Source: Gnetum montanum
Lineage: Eukaryota; Streptophyta; Gnetopsida; Gnetales; Gnetaceae
Direction of reading: 5' to 3'
Length of the DNA: 64,000 nt
Assembly: GCA_015680685.1 (NCBI GenBank)
Contig: MNCI01002737.1
Span: 128,078 to 192,077, forward strand
How positions within the stretch are numbered: position 1 is the stretch's first letter; the number at the start of each line of letters is the position of its first letter. Under the pieces are notes generated by a model that had not been told where the DNA came from, searched no databases, and saw nothing but the letters and a program-made list of their open reading frames with translations. Both the position numbers and the translations under genes were made by a program. Below, piece after piece: positions 24,037-35,588 of this stretch.

Positions 24037-24051
24037 GAGCATTTAAGTGTG

Positions 24052-24178
24052 ACTGCTTGGTAGCCCAGTGGTGTAGCTAGGGGGATCTACGCTTGGTAAC
24101 CCAGTGGCGTATTTGGGGTCTGCGCTTGGTAATCCCAGTGGCGTACCTAGGCCTATGCTTGGTACTCCCAGTGGCAGT
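24052..24178. repeat. Four tandem ~33-bp units in LTR E
   Basis: GCTTGGTA(A/G)(T)CCCAGTGG occurs four times at ~33-bp spacing (near 24055, 24090, 24125 and 24158), each followed by a variable tail. The repeat begins just after the N gap, so more copies may be hidden in it. Confidence 0.85.
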
Positions 24179-25349
24179 CGTGCACGAGGTCCAAGATGTG
24201 TACGGTTGATCAAGGAATCGGTTGCTTATCACACTTAGGCCAGATTAGATTTCTTACCATTTTCCTCTTAGCTTAGATTAGTTAATGTTATTTTTTTCAT
24301 TGCCATCAGGAGTAGCATTAGAATTAGAACACATCATACACATCATCTAGACTAAACCATATGTGACATATGCAAAACTAGTCTAGATGGGAAGACAGCG
24401 AACTGCGACCTAAGGATAACTATCTAGATGCTACAACTAGTCCATCTGCGGAGTTCGACCGGATCACGCGTGCGACGCTCGGGGCACCTCGCCACTCATC
24501 AAACATAATTGATGTTTTCTTTTAGCTCTTGCATTCAAAAATACCTGAGTAGTATCCACTTCAACAATATTTGTTTGCCCTCCTTGATTGAGGAATTGAA
24601 CAGCCAAATAGTATGGATATTGACTGATGCTTACCACCTTCACCTTTATGGTTTCCTTCCCATAATCATATGGAATCCTACCCACAAACATCCAAAATTC
24701 ATCTTGTCAATTAAGATTTACGGAGATCCAAAATTAATAGTGGGTTCTGTTTCTATGTTTATAAAACTACCTTGCACATTCAATATCAATAATGCCCTGC
24801 TTTAGAACTGTGGTTCTTTTCCAGGGACTGCTAGGCTTGAAAATGTATGAGCATTAACCACAAAATCTGTTTGGTTGTTTTGAGTAAGATCTGCGAACAC
24901 TATTTTGGCACCTTTTCTTATGTAGAGATGTGGGTTCTTGTATCTTATCTGAATTTCAGCTTTGTTAGATAAAAACTTTTCTGTAATCCTCACAATTTGG
25001 AAGCATGTAAAGAAGAAGAAAATAGAAAACATTGTCTGATAACATGCCCCACACCCAGCAACATATCGGTAGATGCTAGAAACAGCAGCAGCAACATTCC
25101 CTGAATAAAGCCTTGATGCATATGATCCATACCCGCAAGCTCGCCCTGGAATAAATTCAAATCAAATTTCATAACTTTCTAGACATGTGAAGCATAACGA
25201 GCACAAAAGACTGAAAATTTTCTTACCATTGATGGCCCCTGAATAGGAGTAATAGGTCAACTTGGATTGGCGAACACATTATCGCAGCCCAGAGCACAGC
25301 CCAAGAAACAAACCAATAAAACAAAACAAATTTTAAATACGCTCTCCAT

Positions 25350-25980
25350 TATTCATCTGCTTTCTGTCTTCTGATGCTCTGCTTCTCGATCAGCATTTAC
25401 TTATAATCTGTAGAAACGTGGCCTTGGCATTGAAAATCAGTGGCTGGCACTTCTCCCGTTTTTAATTAATTTTCAATCTCCTGGTGAAGGCATCTTCCTC
25501 ACTTTGATTTTTCAGTCCCAAAACCAACTTTTCCAGTGGTTATTCATTGATATCAGGTAACCACTAACCAGGTTATGGGTTGTGATGACAGGGTTATAAA
25601 GAGACCGTGAGGGGTGGACATTTGCAGGGAAGTGCAGTATGAAACATAGCATTTGGACGTGCAAAGTTGGAAAGACATACGTAGGGTGCAGGAATGGATA
25701 AGAATTTGACAAACTTTTAAATTCTCCATTAGTTTATGGAATGCAATTACAGTGGATTCAAGAACCAGCCAAACACAAACATGAGACATAATTGCTATCA
25801 TTGTAAATGAATGAATAAATTATTAGCAATGGCAATGCTGGGATTTCAATATTTGATTCAGAATGGTTTGTTTTTATAAGATGATGGAAGTTGCATTCTC
25901 CATGGAAGAAAAATTGATGTTGATTTAACCTATTCCTTACCCAAAAGGATTCTATCTTAATTATATATTTATAATAACAA
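25350..25980. other. EXLA upstream region, no gene
   Basis: Sequence 5' of the EXLA start codon on the minus strand. It could include its promoter, but no convincing TATA box was pinned down and no other feature is seen. Confidence 0.3.
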
Positions 25981-26338
25981 GGATTCTAGTTTAGTTATAT
26001 ATTTATAATATATACCTATAATTTTGCCAAGAGAATCTTATTCATTAACAAGTAATACGTTGTTAGAGTTAAAAATTTCACAACTTCTAGATGAAGAACA
26101 ACATTTATTCCTCCTCCTATGTTTGAGTTCAACATTAATGGCAGCCTTGAGAGCTTGACCTACACTAGCCCTTGGGCGATCCAAATTCTAGACATGGATT
26201 GCCAATTATGGTAGGAGGATTCTTACCTATTCTCTACATTTTCGTGGGATTTGTCCTCATCAGAAGCCCTCATGATCCACACCACCAGCAGCACTCCCCT
26301 AATCTTCTACTACTACCACTCTGTGTTGCTTAACAAAG

Positions 26339-26406
26339 AAATAACTTCATCCATCTTGGAATTAATAACTTCATCCATCTTGGAATTAATAACTTCATCC
26401 ATCTTA
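26339..26406. repeat. 24-bp tandem triplicate
   Basis: AATAACTTCATCCATCTTGG followed by AATT, repeated three times without change until the last copy. It produces a repeated ITSSILEL peptide on plus and KMDEVINS on minus, both probably incidental. Confidence 0.9.
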
Positions 26407-27539
26407 AGATTTTTCCATAAGCTCCATGAGTGAAAACCATTTGCCAAAGTGCATACGCCTAACAAATAAATACAATTGCTGCATTCTCCAAGACGATGTG
26501 AGAGACCATGATCCATCCTTGAAAGAAGGTGCATATACAATGAAAAAACAAGGCATGGTGACAAAGAGATAAGTTGTTCCTACATTCCAACATTGAATGT
26601 GATGTAGAGATCAAATATTATTATGTTGCCAAACAACAAATGCTTTCCCACTTCACAAGTTAAGGATGTTGCTTTATTCTGATTCTTTCTTTTTTATTTA
26701 ATCTTCTTTTATTTTGATGAATATATTTTACAACATATATAGGGAATAGATTCATGGGTGAGTCCATGAAGCAAGGAATAAAGAGCACAAGATAAATTGA
26801 AAGTAGGAATAAGGGTCATTATTGCAAAAATATGTCTATCTTTAGTTATCAACAACACATTATAGTTTTTAAATCTTCAACCTGAGTTGGGTACTCAATT
26901 TGCACTACTTATTTTCTACTTTTTTGGCATGCAGATTTTCTTATTTTGAAATCACCCATTCACATTCAAGTATTGAACATTACAGTGACAAACATAGAAA
27001 GAATGCACAGTAATATTAAACCAGAACCTTTATTAGGGCATATTGTTGTATATACATGGGACCTTAATTATTCCGTCAATAGGGTAACAATTGAAGACTA
27101 AAGAGATATAGCAAAGAGTTTTCCACCATACAAACTGAAAAGAATCTTCTTCATTGACAAGTGATGTTTAATGCTTAAGTTAGAATTAGACAAATCCTAA
27201 GTTTTATTATAGGAAAATAAAGAAATGCGAAAAGGGACATATAAATATATGTGCCCAGAAACCACATATATAATACTTTTGAGTGCCACCATGCAATGTA
27301 ACTCTTCTTTGAATGGATCACTAGAAATAAGAATATTAGCTACCCTACACAAAATCATTGTACACATATCTCCCACCAACATTATTATCTCACTTCTCTA
27401 CATAACTTCCACCTATGAGTTATTATACTGTACATATTGTCTCAGACCCATGTGAAAAAGTTTTGGCTAGTATTAATTCCTTTATAACCTTAGATGCTAT
27501 GTATCAACAAAGAAGAGATGATCCACAAAAACAATGATT

Positions 27540-28065
27540 TAGAGCAGTTTTGATAAATATACGAGAAGAAAAGTTCAATCATGATGATTATGAGTTTTTG
27601 AGTTTGAGAATGGATCTTCCATCAATATCAAATGGACAGCATGAGTTTAAGGATTTTATGCATTTGTTTGATACAAATGGTAAGGTGCATAAGCCTAATG
27701 AAAAGGTATTATAAAAAACGCAAAAGTCATTTGCAGAGTGCATAGTAGATAAAAATACAAATGGTGTCATATTTTGGGATGATGGAGAAGGAGAATTAGA
27801 TTGAGTTGTGTTTATTTCTGCAACTGCAAGGGCTATGCTTATTGCTAATCTATTGCTAGAAGAAGGATTGTTTAATGGTGCATTGAAAGTCATTAAGAAA
27901 ATAATTTATAGTCCCCACTGTAAACCTCTACACCTACTATCATATGTTATCATTGAGTTTGACTCTTACATTGGAGTACTATATGATCATGAACATCCTT
28001 AACAAGTACCCATTCCACCAATCATACATGGAGGATCATTTGTGGTGTATTGTAACATGTTTTTA
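27540..28065 (+). pseudogene. PIF1-like helicase C-terminal fragment
   Basis: The plus-strand reading is INIREEKFNHDDYEFLSLRM, then, after two stops, FISATARAMLIANLLLEEGL followed by FNGALKVIKKIIY, and YVIIEFDSYIG. This matches the C-terminal region of PIF1-type SF1B helicases (sequence of the form GARVMLxxNLxxExGLxNGAxGxV and IxVxFDxYxGP), which in plants occurs in Helitrons and in stand-alone PIF1-like genes. Walker motifs are absent, so only the tail remains. The two in-frame stops and the missing N-terminal two thirds make it non-functional. Helitron ends (5' TC, 3' hairpin-CTRR) were not found. Confidence 0.6.
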
Positions 28066-28395
28066 ATCATTTAATAATGGATTCTATAGTCTTATAAGCT
28101 ACTCTATTTTTGATTTTTACTTCCATAACTTATTTTTAACTCTAGAAAAACAATCTATAACTTAACAACCACCTTCCAAAAATTGGATTCGAATGATGTA
28201 TAACAATAGATAGAATACTTTTTATTTGTTATGTTTAAATCATCATTACAAGAGATGACTGGAAATCATTGGCTTAGTTATATATTTATAATATATACCT
28301 ATAATTTGGCCGAGAATATCTTATTTGTTAACAAGTAATAAGTTATTTGAGTTAAAAATTTCACAACTTTAGGACGAAGAACAAGATTTAAGGAT

Positions 28396-29334
28396 TACAA
28401 TTTTCATGACTTCTGGACAAAGAACAAAATTTTTTTATCAAATTTTTCATAACAAAGGGTTTTAGAAAAAAAAATATTTGCATGAGTTATTGTATGTTCT
28501 CATTCTCAACCAAATTTGTTATTTTTGTATGCTTTGATAAGCAATGCAAATTCAGCCTGCATAGGTAGCTAGGAGTAAGCCAATAATACATAATAATTAT
28601 TTGTTTTGTGTTATAAAGTCTAGCCAGCTACTAATTCCCTTAACAAAGTATATCTCTTAGCCTAGTGTTATGACAATAATTATTTGTTTTTCATGACAAA
28701 GTCTAGCTAACTAATAGTTAGCCTTTCTAGCCCAAAAAAAAAGTGGTTGCCAAGTGTAAACAAATATATCTAGTACATTTTGTACACATTTTTTATTCAA
28801 GTTATTTTATAATTAACTTTAACTAATTAATCATGTAAATAAATGATCATTACCTAGAGGCTCAATGCTCATCCCACCAAGATAGAGTCTTAGAGGGTCT
28901 ATGGATGAGCCAAAGCCTAATCTCTTTCAAGTGGTTATGCCCAAGCTTGAATCTAGGCCTTACAATTGGAAAAATAAGCACCTTACCATCACTTCAAGTG
29001 AAACTAAAATTCAAGTTGAAGTTTGATTATGAATATAGATTCTACTAGTTATTATTGAAACTAAAATTAAGAGTTTATTATGTTTAAAAGATTAAAAGGG
29101 TCTACTAAACCAACATTATATTTGTATCATGAAAGTTGAATACACTTTGGATTGCTTTGTATATCCTCTAATCAGATATCCCAAGTCTTCAACCATATAT
29201 TCTTTAAAAATACCATCTCTACTCTTTTGTGTCTTGCAATAACTACTTTAGAATATTTGATTTGTTTTCTTTTCTTTCAATTTATGGGTATAAGTAATAA
29301 ACTAACAAATAGCTTTTTCTGTTGAAGGAAGTAG
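28396..29334. other. Host flank of element B, no gene
   Basis: AT-rich sequence with minor local duplications (ATAATTATTTGTTTT near 28590 and 28676). Nothing else recognised. Confidence 0.4.
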
Positions 29335-29339
29335 ATTAC

Positions 29340-30214
29340 TAATGAGTGGTGGAGTATCCCAACACTCTATCATACAAGTCACAAGTGTTCATGTGTGACT
29401 AGATCATAATTCGTAGATCGACCACGTAATTATGCTAAAAGTTGATGTAAAGTTTGCAATCATTGTCTTCTCACTTTGAGTTAGTGAAATATGGATGTAT
29501 GGTTTAACTCGTAGTTAGGCATATGATAGATGGTGTTGTAAGGCTAAGATTACTCCTACCAATAGACATGATTGAGAATGAAATTAAAATCTAAGCTTAA
29601 GTAACATAGAAATGAAAATCTATTTTATCCTAGTAGCGATAAGTATCTGATCCTAATTTACTAGTCACATCTTGGGTTTATGTAATTGTCATTAGGATTA
29701 CCAAGTCGAATCACTACTAAGCAAATCAAGCAAAACCACTATTGGGTTACCAAAAAATTACACTTAAATGCTCAAAACCAGTTGTACCCATTCCACTTAA
29801 CTAATGAGCATAAAAAGTAAAGTACTTTGGAATGTAAGTGATTAAGCTAAGAAAACAAACAAATTATGCTAAGTAAATAATATAACTAAGAAACTAAAGA
29901 AATGCTACAATGATGTAAAATAGTCTCGATCTTTATTGCTAATCATAAATTCTGTGCAAGTATAATTTACTTGAATAAAGACTTCAGTCAACCACTTAAC
30001 ACCACACTATGGACATTTACACTATCGCTAAAACTACAAAATGAAACTGTAAGAGTTTGGATAAGGGTTGGCAATAAATTATTATTTCTTATGCACCCAA
30101 GTGTCAGTACTTATAAGGCTGCATAGCTCCTGATCCATAGTATCAACAATAATGTAGCATGAGCTACAATATCGTAAATACAATATTGTACTCACAAAAT
30201 AATTGGTTTTATCA
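29340..30214 (-). repeat. 3' LTR of element B
   Basis: 875 bp, collinear with 39936-40823 across its full length. Its first base pair has decayed from TG to TA (TAATGAGTGG). TSD ATTAC precedes it at 29335-29339. No clear polypurine tract is seen next to its internal end (30215 onward), perhaps through decay. Confidence 0.9.
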
Positions 30215-30423
30215 TATCCACATGATTGACTAGAAACTCATCCTTGAGTTAAAACAAAATGAGAATAAAGTTCCTTTCAAAATTGGAAGGTAGATTTGAC
30301 TTAACATGACTTGACTATTTACATGATTATGAATGCCACATTGACGTTTTTACAAAAATTGGACAAAGTTGACATTTAACAACTAAAACAAAAATAAAAA
30401 ACTAAACTAGCTCGATGTAGTCC

Positions 30424-33400
30424 TTACATTCTAGGTAGTGAAGGCTCCTCCATTAGCTTCTTCCCCTTACCATGAAGCTTCTGAAATTGATACCTATTTA
30501 GAAGTGCCTGAAGCTTTTCTTCCTTCGTCCTGGGGTCATCTACTATCTATGTAGATTGTGTGATGTTGGATGAGTTGGTACATCCCAAAGGTATGGTAGT
30601 TGTGGGAACATTTTATTGTCCTTGATGTACCACACTGTGAATCGTCATCTTTCTTTTTCAAAGGCCCTAGCCATCTTTCTTAATTCCTGATAGTCTATCA
30701 TCTGGCACGCCAAGTTTATTGCAACATCCTTTTGTCCTTGGTATCTAACCTTCACAATTTCAAGTTTTGCAACTTTTGCAAGGCATCTTTTCAATCAACA
30801 AACTCTTTCTCATACATAGCATACATGATTACTACCTATTACTCAAGCTTGTTACAAGGTCCTCCTATTGCCAACATGGCTAGGTTAACATATTAAAGGG
30901 CAGCTAAACCCATGTACTTTGTCAAATCTTTAATCTGCAACTCTTTATTCTTTATCTTAGCCTAGTGGATGTAGGCTAACCTATCTATGATGGACTGCCA
31001 GTTTGGTGTTTGCACAGTGATGGAATAAATTTTGGCCTTTGCCATTTGGATTTCTTTTTCATCTATCTACTTGTACATTCCCACTTGGTCCCTAAAATGC
31101 TCCTTGAGCTTCTTATGCTCCTTGGCCTCATTCTGTAATGCGCTTATTTCAATAATAGACTTTTGGCAGATGGCATGTACTTCTTCCATTGATAAGATCC
31201 TATTTTCACAGACCGATCTATTCATGTACTAGTTGACACGAATGAATTATTCCTGTAGCTACTGAATGCTTTCTTTGAGAACATTATTTTGTTTCTCAAT
31301 GTTAATCAACCTAGTGTTAGCTACAGTAGGCTTTTTATTTTCCTCCTTGAGGGTAGTGAGAGCTTTGGCATGTGCATATGTTTGGGCTTCTGTTACTAAG
31401 GCATTCCACATGACCTTCTCTCTTTCCAACTCTACCTATATATTCTTGGCAATTAGCTACCTTACTTAATCAATTTTATATTGCTCAAGTTGTTCTTGGA
31501 TAACAAATCGTGTAGGGTCCCTTAGCTCTACTCTTAGAGCTGCCAATTCTTCCTATAGCCTTTGCACTTCAGTTTCAACGTGCTCTGCCCTTGTCCCTTC
31601 CACACTAACTTTCCTTTTGTGGATATTAAGTCAAACTACACTACAGTGATATCACTGGGGATATCAAAGAGATTCTGCATGACTTGGCTATTTTTTTGTA
31701 GTTTGTGGAGTACATTCTCATGTTCTACGGGTGTCATAGAGGTACTAACCAACATTCGAACATCTCTAGCTCCAAAAATATTAGTCAGTGACACAACAAG
31801 TGATGAGCGATGAGGTACCCCTACGCCTAACCATACAAATTACTAAGGCATTAAACTTGATTTGGTTGAATTTTGTGGACCTATAGTTATCTAATGCACT
31901 AGCTCTTCTAGGAAGTGAAATGAGTGTTGAGAACATTCATTGTCTTCCCAATTACACTTGTGAGGATCAAAGGTATGGTTTAAGTGTAATTAAGGTATAT
32001 GATTTTTCTTACTTTATATTTTATGGATTTGGTCACCTTTAATAAGAATGAAGAGTAGAGTAACTTAGAATCTAACTTGTTCACTACCTATTTAGCCTAA
32101 CACAAGTAACTGTCCCACTTTCTTGAACACATATAGCACTAATGGGCTACCAAACATTAAGTGTTGTTAGGTTACCAAGTACTATATGAATGCTCGAATT
32201 GGTTGTGCTCGTGTTCATTAACTACTAAAAGTAAATTGCTTAATTCAAATACATTAAAATAAAGAGCATGAAAGTAAAATACATTAAAGAGTTCATTAAG
32301 CTATTCTTGGTGCTGCAAGGATTGTCAAAAGAGTTCATTTTATTCCTGTCACACTGTTGTGCTTAGGTACATCAATGCTCAAACAAAGAACTGTACACAC
32401 TTAGACTCCTTCTGCGAGCACTCAGAAAATATTCTAACTCTGAGAAAAAGAAACGACAAAAGCTTCGCTACACTGACTAAGAATGATCAAAAACTAACTT
32501 GAAAACTGGAGCCTAGGCGTGGTATTATAAACTTGAGGTATACACCTTGATGTCGCATGTGCAACGTCAGAGCTAACATAAAATGTAACTCATCAACATT
32601 AAATGACTCCTTGATATGGTTAGTAATTACCTCCATTGCTCCTACTGAATCCTCATGTTGCATGATCACAACTGTAGCATCAACACTAGTTTCTAGCATC
32701 ACTTAGAAGGATGTAGTGTTTCCCAGTATCTGTTGTGCCTAGTCCTCTTCTTCTTCTACCTACAAAGATACCTGCTCAGTAGTAGGATCTATAGAAACTA
32801 TAGGCCTTATTGAGCTTTCTCTAACTATATACAAGTCTTAGCCTTCCCTTGCTCCCCAACTAATAGTGTCTATGATTTGATGCAGATGGGTATTTAAGGG
32901 ATGATATTCTTGTGGTGGTGATGGAGATTACTGCTTAGGTCTATCAAGTATAGGTGTTTGACCACTAGATCCTACTTATTGTTGTTGATTGGTAACTGGA
33001 ATGTTACCAACTAGTGTAGATCCTAAAGCACCCTTACTACTTGATGGCTTCTTTAGCTGATCTTTCTTAGATGGCACTAGCTTTGACATTTGTATGTAGG
33101 ATGCATTCTAGGCATTTCTTGGGGCATCATTGGTGTAGCCTAGGATCCTTCACTTGCTTGCATAGCTTCCTAATAAGATAAGGGAATGACAATGTTGATT
33201 TTCCTACCTCTTTCTCTTCAAATCACCTCTAAATCTCCAAGAAAAGTAAATGGACAATGCTAACATTGAATTTCCCCATCAAAATTGCACTTCCTCAGTC
33301 TACGTATGTGGAGATTCAATTGACCCCCTTCATTGGGAACAAGTGGTAGGTCCCAATCTTGAAATAAATTTCTTCTTCCACAATGAGCTTATTATAATCT

Positions 33401-33993
33401 TTATCTTCTTTCCCATAAACTCTATGTAGCCATAATTTCTTAGCATTAGTGTCAGACCTTGTGGAAATCTATGTAACATTGGCTCCTACATTTGGTATGT
33501 TCAAGGCCTTTGCCATTGCCTCAATTGAATATGACATTGAGACCCCTTCAATCTTTACTACGGCATCATCTTGTTTATTTTGCTAGAATTGGTAGACTTC
33601 TCCTAAGTACCATTCGACATTATTGGACAATGTTGGTCATAATGGAGATTCTTGAAGTTGTGTCTTAATAACTTCCAAAGAAAACTCTGTGAATGGGCCA
33701 AAGTTCAACTTCACAATGACCGTAGACATTATGGATTTTTCTTGAATGGCTTGGAAGTAGTCATTAGATAGCATGAGACACTATTCCTATTCAGGTGCTA
33801 CTAGTGCCTCTACTTCTACTTGGGTTGAATGTATAGTGGAAAGAGTTTACTAGTGGATGTTGAATGATTGAGCCTCTTGCTTTGCATGTTCAGCCTATGG
33901 AGTTTGTTCTCCTGCTTGGCCTCTCCCTCAACCTCTTGGTCTTTTGCTACCATGCTGTAAAGGTTCTTCTACTACTAGTCTCTTTGGAGCCAT
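30424..33993 (-). pseudogene. Accessory ORF3 of element B, interrupted by a solo LTR
   Basis: Starts at ATG 33993-33991 (MAPKRLVVEEP) directly after a 3' splice-site-like TTCTTAATGATTACAG. The N-terminal domain has EWYLGEVYQF, VKIEGVSMSYSIEAMAKAL, YFKIGTYHLFPM and GSAILMGKF, collinear with element A. The pattern resembles the putative plant transposon protein domain or Athila ORF1; the assignment is tentative. A middle region with DATVVIMQHED and MEVITNHI is cut by the LTR at 31801-32595, then resumes as LTNIFGARDVRM. The C-terminal ~380 codons are coiled coil (VELEREKVMWNALVTEAQTY) and end EEPSLPRM, with TAA at 30426-30424. Many stops are TAG or TAA at expected Gln. Position after pol suggests an env-like slot, but no transmembrane helix is evident. 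Confidence 0.7.
31796..32600 (-). mobile_element. Solo LTR C nested in ORF3 of element B
   Basis: The LTR 31801-32595 starts TGATGAGCGATGAGGTACCC and ends ACTCATCA on plus. It is collinear with the element A LTR along its length (shared CTTACCAAGTGTT-like, GCTGCAAGG, CATCAATGCTCAAA and AAGCTTCGCTACA words). ORF3 coding continues on both sides, so this is an insertion into B. Flanks ACAAG and ACATT would be a decayed TSD (3 of 5 match). The inserted copy is nearer to A's LTR than to B's own. Confidence 0.8.
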
Positions 33994-34388
33994 CTGTAAT
34001 CATTAAGAATTTAAGGTTACCAAAGTATTCAAATCAATTTCTAAAGGTTCAAGATCCCTTCTCGTAGTCTTGGTTTGATCAAGTTCTCACCTTTTTCAGT
34101 TATGGTCTTATTATGATTGCATACTTAGAGAAATTTCAAAGAGAATACCCCTAATTGTTATATCTTTGATTATTATGATCTTTAATAGTTATCATTTCCT
34201 CATTTATTGTGCCCTTAAATAGTTGGTATGGTTGGTTAGGAGAATTAATTAAGTCATTTGGCTTCAATTTGATTAGTTAGTTGTAATATTCTTGTTATAT
34301 CCTTATACTTGCCCTTTATATTATCTTCTAGGTGTTAGGAAATTTTGGCTCAATCTTCCTTATCTACATGCAATAGACCAACAAAGTG

Positions 34389-34416
34389 CCCCCCCCCCCC
34401 CCCCCCCCCCCCCCCN
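34389..34416. other. Poly-C run ending in N
   Basis: Twenty-seven C followed by N and then AGCTCGAG. Most likely a sequencing or assembly junction, not biology. Distances across it are unreliable. Confidence 0.85.
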
Positions 34417-34571
34417 AGCTCGAGATCAATAAGGTTCAAGAATTTCTCAAATCGGAGTTATGATGAGGAAGTTATAGCATCAGAAAGTTTGGTTACTAGA
34501 GCTCAGAAAAACTATAAAAATTCCTGTTGTTACGAAATGGCAGAATGAAAATGTTTTCTAACTCTCATGTG

Positions 34572-34680
34572 TATATATACTATTTTTATGTGAGTGACAT
34601 CATAGCTACGACATCATAACTACGACGTACGATGGCCTAATACATTGTAGCTATGATGTCATCAATGAAAAATTTTGAAT
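34572..34680 (-). promoter_or_regulatory. Putative internal promoter of element B
   Basis: On the minus strand a block with repeated TACGTCGTAGTTATGATGTC-type words precedes a TATA box, AGTATATATACA (34580-34570). The layout mirrors the LTR of the same element, where TGATGTAGC/GAGCTAC words precede the TATA box. ORF3 begins about 580 bp downstream. Element A has the same arrangement. Inferred from layout only. Confidence 0.45.
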
Positions 34681-35454
34681 TTTTGATAATTTTTCATGGA
34701 AAATTTGAGTCAATTGGATAACTTGGAAGACATAGCGACTGTCTAAAGGGTTTTGTTACTTGAATTTCAAAAATTTGGTGTTCAAAAGTCATAAGAAAGG
34801 AATCTTGGGAAATGAAAGTTTATTGGGTATATATGAGATGGATTGAGGATTATCAACATATGGACAAATTATAAAACTTGTGGGAAGTAAACTTTGAGTA
34901 CTAAAGTGTTTTGGAGGCATAAGATGATGTGGAATTGATCATCAAGTATGAGGTACAAGAGTTATATAAGTGGATCCTCCCCAAAGCAAGCTTTAGCCCT
35001 TAGTGCCCTTTTATAACTATGCCTACAAGTGTTCATAGGCACTAAAGGAATTGAATGTAAAACATACCTATCTAGAAAAATGCACATGTTAATATTGTTA
35101 GATTGGGAAAATAACACTATATTATACAAAATCATATAATTATGATTAAATAAATATATCAGTGAGGTGGAATGAAATTAGAAGGGATCATAGGAATTGG
35201 GACATGAGGTGTCTTACCATGCACATAATGAATTCTTATGTGTGATATGTGGTTAAAGTAATCATTGGCCCTTTTGTCCAAGATCCAAACCATGTCCAAA
35301 TCACTTTCTAGTGACATCACATTGTATCATCCCCAAGACTAGCAACCACAAGGGTATCATTGTTGCAAGAAGTACTATCACTTAGCAATGTAGTTTAAGA
35401 AATGAGTTTATTAATAGCACACTTTGTTTCTTTTTTAGATTTTCAAGAAGCTAC

Positions 35455-35588
35455 CTACCTTCAGGCATGGGTAACATGTCTTTCTAGTGGGACCCCTAGA
35501 AATTTTATTCCATGCTTTTATAATATTTTTACTGTGTCAACCTTACCAAAGGACTACCTTCAGGCATGGGTAACACGTCTTTCTAGTG
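35455..35588. repeat. 35-bp direct repeat in spacer B
   Basis: CTACCTTCAGGCATGGGTAA and the following bases CA(T/C)GTCTTTCTAGTG occur at 35455 and again at 35554, with one difference and 64 bp between copies. Confidence 0.9.

Larger units (their letters stand above)
23724..24506 (+). mobile_element. Solo LTR E in an EXLA intron, TSD AACAT
   Basis: The LTR 23729-24501 begins TGATGAGACG and ends CACTCATCA (7-bp inverted ends). It is flanked by AACAT at 23724-23728 and 24502-24506. A TATA box (CTATAAATAAG) lies only ~50 bp from the 5' end, preceded by a GC-rich block with GCGTCGGCCGCG. The TGATGA...TCATCA ends and the very short GC-rich U3 resemble the LTRs of elements A and B, so it probably belongs to that clade. 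It lies about 45 bp from the donor of EXLA intron 4, in opposite orientation to the gene. It includes a 121-base N gap. Confidence 0.85.
23433..25347 (-). pseudogene. Expansin-like A (EXLA) gene, five exons, frameshifted
   Basis: Expansin-like A proteins are secreted cell-wall proteins. Exon 1 (25347-25226): signal peptide MESVFKICFVLLVCFLGC, then a one-base loss giving a stop, ending at a GTAAGA donor. Exon 2 (about 25147-25045): ACGYGSYASRLYSG and VAGCGACYQ. Exon 3 (about 24960-24768): AKIVFADLTQNNQTDFVV, then a frame change to LKQGIIDIE before GTAGTT. Exon 4 (about 24683-24548): IPYDYG and YLAVQFLNQGGQT, ending CAG/GTATTT. Exon 5 (23682-23433): SHWRFLSRNYG, FRFVVIGGYDGKWVWA and ISDIAQEACYPC, the C-terminal grass-pollen-allergen-like domain. 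Several conserved Cys are Tyr (RYKN, IPYDYG). The third domain piece is split from the rest by a solo LTR in intron 4. Sequencing indels could explain some of the shifts. Confidence 0.85.
25985..28395 (+). repeat. Direct repeats bracketing a PIF1-like helicase fragment
   Basis: About 120 bp at 25985-26105 (TTAGTTATATATTTATAATA, then ATACCTATAATTTTGCC, then AGTTAAAAATTTCACAACTT) recur in the same orientation at 28272-28395. The ~2.2 kb between them holds a 24-bp triplicate and a helicase-like reading frame. The repeats could be termini of an old element or dispersed copies of one repeat. No target-site duplication was found. Confidence 0.6.

Noticed and set aside
23860-24080. Open frames spanning the N gap
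   Set aside because: Mostly undetermined residues within solo LTR E; not genes.
24052-24178. CRISPR-like array of 33-bp units
   Set aside because: Head-to-tail minisatellite inside a plant LTR; no conserved repeat separated by unique spacers.
26251-26564. Small ORFs on both strands with repeated peptides
   Set aside because: Generated by the 24-bp triplicate.
31801-31830. 5' LTR/primer-site junction of a third complete element
   Set aside because: Sequence left of 31801 resembles a decayed primer site only weakly, and ORF3 coding runs through it on both sides of the LTR, so it is a solo LTR insertion.
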